From Didymodactylos carnosus (lineage: Eukaryota > Rotifera > Eurotatoria > Philodinida > Philodinidae): a stretch of DNA of 29,448 nucleotides. Below the pieces are notes generated by a model. It was not told the DNA's origin. It saw only the letters and a program-made list of their open reading frames with translations, and did not search any database. Positions 1 through 13,400 of the stretch are shown here, piece by piece (the stretch's first letter is position 1; each line of letters starts with the position of its first letter). A program made the position numbers and the translations under genes. Location of the stretch: assembly GCA_905250885.1 (NCBI GenBank), contig CAJNOQ010001675.1, forward strand, positions 1 through 29,448. The letters run 5' to 3'.

Positions 1-69
1 GTGAAGTTCACAGTTCAGGTTTTTGATCAGATGCCAACAAAATCCTTATCCTCTGTTATTATGAGGTAA
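1..69 (+). CDS. Possible 3' end or exon of an upstream gene, cut by the window edge
   Basis: Frame 1 is open from the first base and codes about 22 residues ending in SLSSVIMR before a TAA at 67-69. The other two forward frames stop early. A good splice donor (ATGAG|GTAAGT, cut after 65) overlaps the stop, so this may be an internal exon rather than the end of a gene. No following exon could be joined convincingly, and the fragment is too short to assign to a family. It could also be a 5' untranslated exon spliced to the acceptor at 645-646 upstream of RPL9. Confidence 0.25.
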   Translation: MKFTVQVFDQMPTKSLSSVIMR

Positions 70-682
70 GTACCACAAAGAAACATCTTCTCAATGAAGC
101 GACTATCAATGAAGCGAGAACCCAATTCAAATAATTGTGTGTAATTGTGAAACAACTAGCTTTTCTACAATTCCAATTATATTTGCTCCTTTTGTGATTT
201 TATTCTAAGCATAATTCGATTTAGATAACTCTTTTCATAAATTGAATGAGCATATCAAAAACTAACTGCATATCTTAAAGGTGACTAGAGGACGAAATGA
301 GCATGGAACCTAGCTAAAATTTTAGACCTGTTAAAGTCTGGTGCTGAAAAACAGTATGACGCTATAGCAAAAATGCAGACCTAAATTGATGAACTTGGAA
401 ATATTGGCAGAAAACGTTATCCTAGTTCTAAACAAGCATGCACTACTTATTTTTTTCTCTCTTCTTTTCTGAGAAGCTGTTAGCCACCAATTTGAATTGG
501 CGTCAAGAAGCAGAAAAAAAAACATACGGATCCATTACTAACCTCCTAAGAGAGGCCATTAAAATCTTCTTTCTATTTGTTGTAGAAGGTATTTAGTCAA
601 TGTTTTTTGTTTAATTTGTAAAAAAATTGTATTATATGCTTTTCAGATAAACCTTTGTAAAAAGGAGTTTCTTACTACCATC
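70..682. other. Non-coding stretch upstream of RPL9
   Basis: AT-rich sequence with no convincing exon. The one notable site is a pyrimidine-rich splice acceptor ending at 645-646 (TGCTTTTCAG), 36 nt before the RPL9 start. It could receive a cis-spliced leader exon or a trans-spliced leader. Confidence 0.5.
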
Positions 683-1504
<822 letters not shown>

Positions 1505-3855
1505 AAACAAACAGTCAACAAACGCTTAGTTGGAATATGAAGAAATTTGTATTTGAAAATTTACAACAACAGCATATGTTTGTTTTTTCATTTATTTAAA
1601 TCATGTATACCGTTTTATATTATTTCCGTGTGTTGCAGTTGCAGTTGTTATTGATTATATAATATTAAAGGAAAAAAATAGCGATACATATTAATATCCT
1701 TTGCAATCATTCTGATACTTGGATTTGGAAAGTGGCACAAAATACGAAGCTTTCAACTTAAAATAAACAGAATCAGCTAAGAATGCAGAAAGAGATTTGC
1801 CCCTGTGTTATTTAGTAGTTATGCTAAAGAGAACACGTTCAATACCTACCTGATCGTATAATCGTTTATACTTGTTTTGTTTGTTGTGCAATAGCGTGAG
1901 ATAACGATGATTGTGTTCCATCTATTGGAAAAAAGTAAGAACTAGTACTGTAGTATGCATAATATTTTATACTGGCTTTGTGGTTACAGTCTATTCGTCA
2001 TACATTCGAACGACGAATTTATTGATAGTCCGCGTTATCCTCAGTGCCAGAAGATGTACTAAAAGAAAAAACTTTGCTTTTATTATTAAAAAATGTTAAA
2101 TTTCTTTTGTTTTCTAGATCATGTTATTTCGTTAACGGATCATCAAAACACTGAATAATTCAAAATTCTGAAAGATTTAAGAACTATTTCTAGATAAATA
2201 ATGATTTTCAGTGTATTCATCATGTAACTGGTTTTTAAACAGATCCTTTTCTTTTACTAATTACCTCGCTTTTTTATTTGGCTTATCCTAGAAAATAAAA
2301 ACATTATTGGAACTCCATAGACCTACTCTCGTCTTTGCTACTTCAGCTGGTAGATGAATAATTATGCACATTTTGTTCACAGTCCATGGTATTATCATTC
2401 AATCTGCATATGTATAGACCTAGTTCAAAAAAGATCATTTTTAAATTGGTTAATAGTCACTATATGATTGAACACACAATTAATGCTGTTAAATGATGCA
2501 ATCATCAAACTTCCGACACGACTACTATTCTTCTTCTACGTAAGCTCACATCAAGTAATGACTTAGATTTCGAAAGTCAAAACGTTCATTTGATAACACA
2601 TATTTTATTGCTAATTGTTTTTTTTCTAAAAGTTGAAAAGTTACAATCTGTTCTGATTTTATACTAGTGATTCCGATCAGGAGATGAGCCAGCTACCTCT
2701 AGATTTTCACTTTTCATCAATATTTTTTTCAAAATTCTTTCCGCCATGAAAAAATGTCAAGTCCAAACCTTTCTTTTGTGTTAGTAGAGAAAGATTTGCC
2801 CGAGCGTCAAAAACATCTGGGTTGTCCCACGGGCTCAAACAGACTGTAGCGTATAGGTTAAAAAGACTTTTTTCTCCGTTGTTCATCACTTTCCATAGAA
2901 TCTTCTTTTACTTCTTTCCGCCACAGTTTTAACCCCACTGACCGAAAAATAATCGGTATCTCTGATTGATAAATATAGTGATAAATTTGACTAATTGACA
3001 GTCCTTATTTTGTTGATAAACAAGTTTGGATTTTGATCACTGATCGTTAAAATACAGTATAATGTAAGATTCAGACATAAAGAGTAGGCATCATCTTACA
3101 ATGAGTTATTGTGAATGTTCCAATGAAGAAACTCAAAAGGAAATTTTGATTTATTCCAAAAAACGATAGTTTATTTAGCTTTCTTACTTAATTTTTGTCA
3201 GAATGCTATTCCCTCGTTTCTGTCTCTGTGGTTTTCACAAGTGAAGCGTGACTATAGCATGACATCGAACATATGTTCTATTAGCGTTTCTATTAACCTT
3301 TTCTTCGCATATTGTAAACAATATGCTATGTTTCTTGTTGTACTCATCTCTAAATCGTTGGCGGATGCTGTGAAATTATGACCATTATCTAATATATAAA
3401 TATTTAGCTATGATCTAAACGTACGAGAATACACGAAGTAAAATGTATCCTGTGTTTTCACAAGAACTAGAATTGGTCTAGCAAGTAGCAAACATTAAAT
3501 TTTTAATTTCTTTATGTGATCATCGATGAAACTTTCTAGGAAGATTTTGCACAATATTTAAATACTTTTTGATGGTTTAGAGTAATCGTTTGATAATCTA
3601 ATAGTATATCGTATAAATTCTGACAGTGAAAAAACAAATTCCAATTGTCAAACTTGTTTCTATAGGTTGCTGCTCACTCGTAGAGCATAGCCTTTCTTGA
3701 AAATTATTTTCATGTATTTGATCTCTATTTCAGGTAGTCACTCTTGTCTGATTAATCATCAACTTAATAGAATGTTATAGTCTATTGAATTTATTGTATT
3801 TTATCTATAATGAACATGCAGTATATTTAATAATTCTAACGAAACCACGATAATA
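1505..3855. other. Intergenic region between RPL9 and the mitochondrial carrier gene
   Basis: About 2.35 kb of AT-rich sequence. Only short ORFs (60 codons or so) with no recognisable motif occur on either strand. It should contain the RPL9 3' UTR and the promoter of the next gene, but no core promoter element stands out against the AT-rich background. Confidence 0.5.
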
Positions 3856-6111
3856 ATGAGTAAAACTGATATATCAAGTTTAAACGAAAATGATGAAGCA
3901 AGACTGAGAGATTTATTTAGAAAACTTGACAAAAATAACGACAATCAGATCGATGTCGATGAGTTACTACAAGTTTTAGAACAAGTTGGTGTACCATCGC
4001 CTTCAAAGAGATCAATAATTGCAAGGGTAAGTGAGAGAGAGGGACGAACTCTATGGATAATGTTAATATTCATGGTTTTTTCCTCTTCTTTTTAGAAAAT
4101 TCTTGAACAAGGTGGAAGCCGACATACAAAATCATTAACATTCCAACAGTTCGTTGATTATATATTCACTCAAGAACATAAACTCAGACTTGTATTTAAA
4201 GGATTAGATAAGAGTCATCATGGTGAATACTCTTTTCTTCTCAGTAGTATTTCTTGAACAAGATGATTTGTCTTTTTATTTTAGGTAGATTTGATGCATC
4301 TGATTTAGTACATTATTTTGAAAAACTTGGTTTGTCTCTTGATATTGATGAGGCCAAAAAATTGGTACAAAAGTGCGTCTTTTTCATTCGCAATCTTGCT
4401 GTATAAAAGAAAATGAGGTTGTTGTTTATTTTTTGTAGAATGGATAGTGATAAATCATTGGAGATAACATGGGATGAATGGAGAGCGTTCATGTTATTTA
4501 CACCATCGTTGGAAGCACACGACATGTTGCAGTACTGGAGACATGCGTCGGTAAATGAGAACGTGTGGTACTATGGACTCATTAATTGGTATTCATGTGT
4601 TTCTATCTTTTAGCATTTAGATTTAGGCGAAATTAACTTGTTTCCTGATGATACCGGTATCGAACAGGGAAAATGGTGGATGAATCTTGTGGCTGGTGCT
4701 TTTGCTGGAGCAATATCTCGGACTGTTACCGCTCCATTCGATCGTTTAAAAATTATCATGCAGGTAGCTTATGTTCTAAATTGCGCAACAGCTTTTTGTG
4801 TTAAAAATTTCTGGATTTTTTGAAAATTTTTATATCAAGATTACAGTAATATTGAAAAATTACTAAATTAACTCACTTTCAAACGAAAAATTGTTTTTAT
4901 CAAAGTCTACAACATACGGATTTGAAATTAACCAAATGTTTTTCCTTTTCATTCCATATTATGTTTACTTCGGAATTTATGAAGAATTCGTTAGCTTTTA
5001 GTATCTTGGCTCACGTTCAAAAATATCAGTATTTGGTGGATATCGATATTTGATTAAAGAAGGTGGTGTGTTGAGTTTATGGCGTGGAAATGGTATGAAT
5101 GTTATTAAAATTGTGCCAGAAACTGCTTTAAGATTTGCCTGTTATGAAGAAGTAAATGATACAATACATATTTGATAACATATTTAGATATTTTTTATTT
5201 TAGTCCAAAAAATTTTTAAAAACAATACAAGGCAAAGACTTGAACTCTGAAACAACAATTCCTGAAAGATTTTTATCCGGAAGTATAGCTGGCTTTTTGT
5301 CTCAAACTGTCATTTATCCACTTGATGTAATTTCTTTTTCTGGAAATGAAAAACATGTTGTAGTATCTCTTATATTCAGGTACTTAAAGTTCGTCTTTGT
5401 TTACAACGAACAGGAGAATACGCAAACTGGTTTGATGCTGTTAAACGGATTTATCGTACAGAGGGTCGAGGTGCTTTTTGGAGAGGATATTTATTAAATC
5501 AAATTGGAATTATACCGTATGCTGGTTTTGATTTAGCGTGTTATGAAGTGAGGCATTTGAAAATATTTCTGTTTGTATAATATTTCCTTTTACTTTTTCT
5601 TTCTAGAGTTTAAAACGTTTATGGATACAGACACATGATAATCGAGAACCACCAACGCTGATTGTTTTATCATGCGGTGCAACCAGTTCATTCACCGGAC
5701 AATTAGTTACGTATCCAATAGCGTTAATTCGCACAAGGTTACAAGGCCACGGTACGTTCATGAGTTGTCATCGCAAATGAATATCATAAAAGTAATTTCT
5801 TTTAGCTGTTCTATTAAAACGTGATGCAAAAGAAGTTGTGCCTGTTGGTCAGATGTTTCGAGAAGGTAACATTCGAGAAGTTGTTTGATGTATCCACTGT
5901 CAGTATTCTTCGTCTAATTTTCTTTCCAGTAACGTATGTATCATTTCTGAATATTCTAGTGTGGAAAAATGAAGGCATCGTCGGATTCTATCGTGGTTTA
6001 GTTCCAAACGTGTTCAAAGTTGTACCAGCCGTATCAATTAGTTATCTTGTCTACGAAACAGCTATGAAAGTAATATCACGAAATGTACATTCCAATAAAA
6101 ATGTAGCATGA
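3856..6111 (+). CDS. SLC25A24: Calcium-binding mitochondrial carrier (SCaMC, ATP-Mg/phosphate carrier)
   Basis: Predicted inner-mitochondrial-membrane antiporter of ATP-Mg for phosphate, gated by calcium through its N-terminal EF-hands. Eleven exons: 3856-4026, 4096-4222, 4285-4372, 4439-4550, 4614-4763, 5002-5151, 5204-5326, 5380-5547, 5607-5751, 5806-5865, 5960-6111; 481 aa, close to human SCaMC-1 (477). EF-hand 1 is canonical ([12 protein letters not shown], residues 25-36). EF-hand 2 is degenerate (around [12 protein letters not shown], 62-73). EF-hand 3 is DKSHHGRFDASD (95-106), ending in D rather than E. EF-hand 4 is [12 protein letters not shown] (131-142). Three carrier repeats follow, with PFDRLK (207-212), PLDVLK (305-310) and PIALIR (400-405); the weak third motif is normal for this family. 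[30 protein letters not shown] and [13 protein letters not shown] match carrier helices. It cannot be placed among SLC25A23/24/25 without a tree. An AATAAA lies at 6401-6406. Confidence 0.96.
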
Positions 6112-8110
6112 TTCAACAGTGTGTTTGTTTTCAAAACATGGCATATTTTTCTACGATTATTTGTTGTTTTGTTATTCTCGCACAGTATTAGGCAATTTCT
6201 TTCCATTGACATGTATGACAGCTAGCTTATGCATGATACGTTCTCATTTTATATAACAATTATTTTTGTTGTTAAGTTATTTTTCTTTTCTGTTCTAGAA
6301 AAGTTCTATTTTCACTTTTATGTGTGTGTGTGTTATTCACAAGCTGATTTTTGACAACACGTATGATTTTGTTTTGTAGATTTTTCGCAAAGTTTCGCTA
6401 AATAAAATGCAATCATACTCGCACTGTCTGAAAACAGATAATTGTTATTTTTTAAGATAACAAAAAAATACATATTTTTGATTTTTGTCTTTTTTGCAAA
6501 ACCTCTCTTGACACTTTGTTATTTGGTGATTTTGCTTTTAAAATGCATACATTTTCGTTTTATACATTTTTTTTGCTTTCTAGAAGAAAACACAAAACAT
6601 TAAAATAGCAAGCACAGTTTTTACTCATGGTATTAATAACTGTCAGCGAAGAAAAATGTAAACGGACGGCAATAATGTGTTTGATATTGATGAGCAGGTC
6701 CAAGGTTTTGCTTTCCAATGTTTCGAACGGAGGCTTAAATGAAACAGTTTAACGAGCTAAATTATTGAAGAATGTTTGTCTTGTTCTTAAATTTAAGATT
6801 TAACTAAGTGTTTTTTTGTACATCTAACACATGTCTTGCCACATTCAGAGAAATAGGCGGATCAGAGACATTAAAGTCTTTTGAAAATACCATTTGGTTG
6901 TAGAACAATGTAACGTTCTGTACCATAGATTTTTCGCTGTAAATTCTAAAAATGTTACGGAATTTATTTACACTGCAATAATAGCAGTTAATGTTCGACA
7001 ACAAAGTGTTTTTTATCATATTATATATATAATCAACAAACTAATTTTAGTCAAAGTATCGATCGACATTTGTATTTTTAACATAATTTTATTTTAATTT
7101 AATTTATGGAATTGATTAGAAGAGGAATCTGTATTTTAAATATTTATACATTTTTATCCTCTATTATTTATTATTTTAATTTTAGTCAACAAGATATGAA
7201 ATTAAATCAACAGATAAGACAATAAAATCAGAATAAGCAAAGTACTCAATCTTTAAAATTATTTGACAAAGAGCTGGTAAAAGAATTAAAATCGGGTTTG
7301 TTTAAATTATCTGTCGATCGAATACTGTGTACTATTGTAAATATTTTGGAAAAAGAGGGAACATAAAATGGTAAATCCTAATACTGCTATATAAACGCAT
7401 TTATTGAACATTTACGAAAGATGTGACGGTCTCACAACAGCTGATCAACTGTTAAAACAAATGAAAAAAGTGTGATTTTAATCATTACATGTCCATGATG
7501 TAAAGTAATGATGCATGTAATGTTTTGAAAAAACGTAGAAATCGATCATGGCGTGAAATAAATCCTTAAATGGTAAAGTAAATAAGAAATCTCTACTATC
7601 ACACATAGGCAATGATTAACTGTGACATTATCATTAAGAAAAGTATTTTATTATTAAATTTCCTCAGAATGTTATAAATTTACCAGCATGATTTCATTTT
7701 GCGAAATATTCACCAGTATCACTTTTAAAATCAATGAATACTCTTGTCGTAGTTATTAATGATGTCCAAATGTTTATCACATTATGATCCTTCTTCTTTT
7801 TTTTTTTAATAAGATGGAGCGTCGTCTTTTGTTACAATTATAATCGTTTTGTACACTGAAAATATCAAACACAGCTTCTTTTTAGTCTTTCTCGGAAATA
7901 GAAATGGATGAGTGCGTAGACATAATTTTATTTTCCTTTTTTGATTTGATAAATTTACATCTCTAAAACGAATAGATGAGCTCGTCTCGTTCTAAAAGCA
8001 GATGCCTCTAATATCGTATTCAACATTCATTAGTTAGGAAAAGCTTGTAAAAAAACGTTCTAACACACTTATCTATTTATGTTACATATGTCGTTGGTTT
8101 CAGATCACTA
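6112..8110. other. Intergenic region between the carrier gene and NSUN4
   Basis: About 2 kb without a supportable exon. It holds a short TG run (6321-6333) and T-rich tracts (for example around 7797-7809). A pyrimidine-rich acceptor (GGTTTCAG, ending 8103) stands 7 nt before the NSUN4 start codon. Confidence 0.5.
6401..6406 (+). other. Candidate polyadenylation signal of the carrier gene
   Basis: A canonical AATAAA lies 290 nt downstream of the carrier stop codon, followed by T-rich sequence. It is the nearest good hexamer, but chance matches are common in DNA this AT-rich. Confidence 0.45.
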
Positions 8111-10482
<2,372 letters not shown>

Positions 10483-11265
10483 CTTTTCGTATTGTTCTAT
10501 TGTTATTGATTTTTGTATTTTTTCTTTCCTCGCGAAGAAATGGTAGACATTTTTCACAGATGTTCTAAAGTATGAATAGGATTATTATTCTCAAATAGAT
10601 CAATATCTATCCTCTGTCGAAACAAATTGGTTAATCACAAGACTCTAAATACTTTAGAAACTTCAGTTGGATAATAATTAAAAAGTATTTCATCTCTCTA
10701 GTTAGTTTATAGTCTTTCTTAAAATAGTTTATTAGATCATATTCACTTCTTCCTCTTGATATTTTCCAAAATAACTTGATGTGACTGCTAACATTAAAAA
10801 GACAACGATCATATATTTTTGAGGCATCAGGCATTGTGATGTCTATGAAACGATCGAATACCTTGGTTATTCACTAAATATTTATTAGTTTCACCTCTGT
10901 ACTTTGATAAAGTTCACTTGATCACAATTTTTTAAACTCATTCTCTAAAGTGTTATACATATTAACGATATAAAAGAGATCTGTCGTTCATTCAACTCAC
11001 TATTTTTATTAATTTTGAACATATTTTCTATAATTAGTGTCGACTCTCATTTTTTAGTATTTTAGTTTTTATTTGTGTTTAACGTCTTGAATGTTCGTTC
11101 GCTAGCTTTATGAAAGAAAAAAATATTCAATTCATAAGAAAAATAAATTATCGATACACGGTCAATACAGTTGATATCTGCTATTAACTTGAATAAACAA
11201 TAAGTTACCTACGTATTTCTTAATAGCGATACTTGACCAGAAAATTTTTATACTAAAAACAAAAC

Positions 11266-11303
11266 AGAGAGAAAGAGAGAGAGAAAGAAAAAGAGAAGAG
11301 AGA
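11266..11303. repeat. GA/AAAG-rich low-complexity tract
   Basis: Thirty-eight bases of uninterrupted purine made from GA and AAAG units. Simple-sequence repeat in intergenic DNA. Confidence 0.8.
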
Positions 11304-13245
11304 TTTACAATGTTAAGTATATGTATTCACCGATGCGCACTCATACTCGTTCAAAATCATAATAATCATAAGTAAAGAGAGAAGAAAAATGTTAATCTTT
11401 TGTTCTTCGTTGTGGGAGAGATCGATTAGAAGAAAAAACAATAGATAGATCCCGTTCTATATTAACAAAAAAAAAAAATAAAGAAGGTTGTACAAGTCGT
11501 TCAATCATACTGTACGTAAACTTCAAAAATAAGTTTGAGAAAACTAGCAGTGATGAAAATTTTTTTAGTTTGATTCATAGACGTAATGGTATTCTTGAAA
11601 CTTTTCATTCATATTCAGTAGATTTAGCTAATACTCGTTCTGTCGATAAAAGAGTTTTTTTTTTTTCGAAATGTCGAGAATGATGAGATAAATTTGTCAC
11701 AATTTCAATGATCAATTTTATCTTCATTGTCTAATGTAGTTACGTACTGCACGATTCGTTCGTTATTATATTGAATGTTCGAAAATTTTTTTTTGAACAT
11801 ACAAATTTATATATCGTTTTGGTTCAGTTCTTCTCCATTCATCCTCAGATAATTGTATGTATTGTACACTCTATTTACCCTGTAGGGGTAAGATGATCGT
11901 CATCTGACTCAGCTTAACGATGAGTAATACCCAAACATTTATAGTCCACATTTTATAGACAGACAGAAATGAGCAATACTTATATAGGAAACAAACATAT
12001 GACTAAGAAAGAAATAATATTCCATTTTTTTTCTTCCGTTCTGCTATCAGACCGGTAGTGATTTATATAAGAAAAAAAGAAAGAATCCCGTCAAGTCTTT
12101 TTACCAGTTGTTCTATTTTTGTACCAAAAGAGGGAATAAAAACAAAACAAAAAATAATAACAACTCTTCTAATTTTTAAAATATATTACCCTTCAATTAA
12201 GAACAACAAATACTGATTAGAAAACTTTTAATGTCAGTAATAGAAGTGTTTAATGATGATTGATCATTTTAACAATAGAAACAAAATTCGATTATTTTAA
12301 AAATAACAAAATACGTTGTATATTATACACAGGTAAGTTACAGGACAGACGGAAACAGCATATTCTCTTAAGTGTGCAAATTTACTTAAGATGTATAAGT
12401 ACTTTATAACATACATGAGTTAACTTACGGGCTTGAGACTTTAGTTAAGACATTTTGGTAACAAGTTCGTTTTATCCTATTTCGTTTCAAATTTTTACCG
12501 TCACGTTAGAACCTTTGATTTCTGTAAGTACGAATCCTTTGCACGGTGTAGAAAAAAAGATTTCTGGACTTAAGACTGCACATTAACAATAGTATCCCGA
12601 TATGATAAAAGGCCAACAGTAGTATTATATTTGAAACAACAGTTGTTTCATGTAGAAGATTTGAAATATTTTTATAAAAAGCCACTTTTTCCCCTGAAAC
12701 AAGAGGTGTTTCACGAGAACAGAGAAGTTCACTCTTCATACTTTACATATAGTTCTATTGAACGAGGAAGAGGTACTTTTATGCTCTATGCAATAAAAAT
12801 CAATTGCCGTAGAATAAATCGAAAGCTTCACACCTCCACACGAAGTAACAGACTGTTACATGTGAAGAAGACAAAATATTCTATTTAACATTTTTCTTAC
12901 CATCGAACATGAATAAAGAGAAGAGCAGAACCTGATATGTCCCTTTTTGTTAACAATCGATTCAAGATAAAATTCAGTTGTAAGGTGAAATTTGACGGAA
13001 TAGTTTTGAATATTACTTTCCATCCTCCTGTAATAATTTTTCTTCCACTATGAAGTTTAAGATAAAAACACATTTTCATGAAGTTGTGAAGTTTTTAATT
13101 GATTATTAAAAAGATAAGTATCAGTTTGTCTGTCACACTTGAGTAATGTATTAATTAGAGATAGGTCTGTTTTTGCTTAACTATAGATCAAAACAGAGAT
13201 AATACTAAGAAAAAGGAAGAAAGAGGGAGAAGGGATTATTATTGG

Positions 13246-13261
13246 TATATATATATATATA
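13246..13261. repeat. (TA)8 microsatellite
   Basis: Eight TA units, followed by ACGCATACGCACA. It lies about 140 nt upstream of the MET start codon. Confidence 0.85.
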
Positions 13262-13400
13262 CGCATACGCACATATCACAATTCTTTGAATGATGCGATA
13301 AAAAGATAAGACACGAACGTGTATCGATGAAGAAATAAATAGCAGCTCTTTACTAATAAACGGTGCATGTGACGGAAATTTTGTTTTTAGGAAATTAATC

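Larger units (their letters stand above)
10483..13400. other. Intergenic region between NSUN4 and MET
   Basis: About 2.9 kb without a supportable exon. ORFs of 60-85 codons on both strands overlap one another and carry no recognisable motif. The region is rich in low-complexity tracts: a GA run at 11266-11303, several poly-A and poly-T runs, and a TA run at 13246-13261. It should contain the MET promoter, which I could not locate. Confidence 0.5.

Noticed and set aside
331..525. 64-codon minus-strand ORF upstream of RPL9
   Set aside because: Low-complexity F/S/L composition, no motif, and no splice context; expected by chance in AT-rich DNA.
5821..5958. Extended carrier exon reading through 5866-5959
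   Set aside because: The frame is open, but it breaks the third carrier repeat. Splicing 5865 to 5960 restores FREVWKNEG, matching the family.
11867..11890. TACCC-TGTAG-GGGTA small palindrome
   Set aside because: Only a 5-bp stem; common by chance and no supporting context.
12506..12888. Overlapping ORFs of 77 and 85 codons on opposite strands
   Set aside because: They overlap each other, show no conserved motif and no splice structure.
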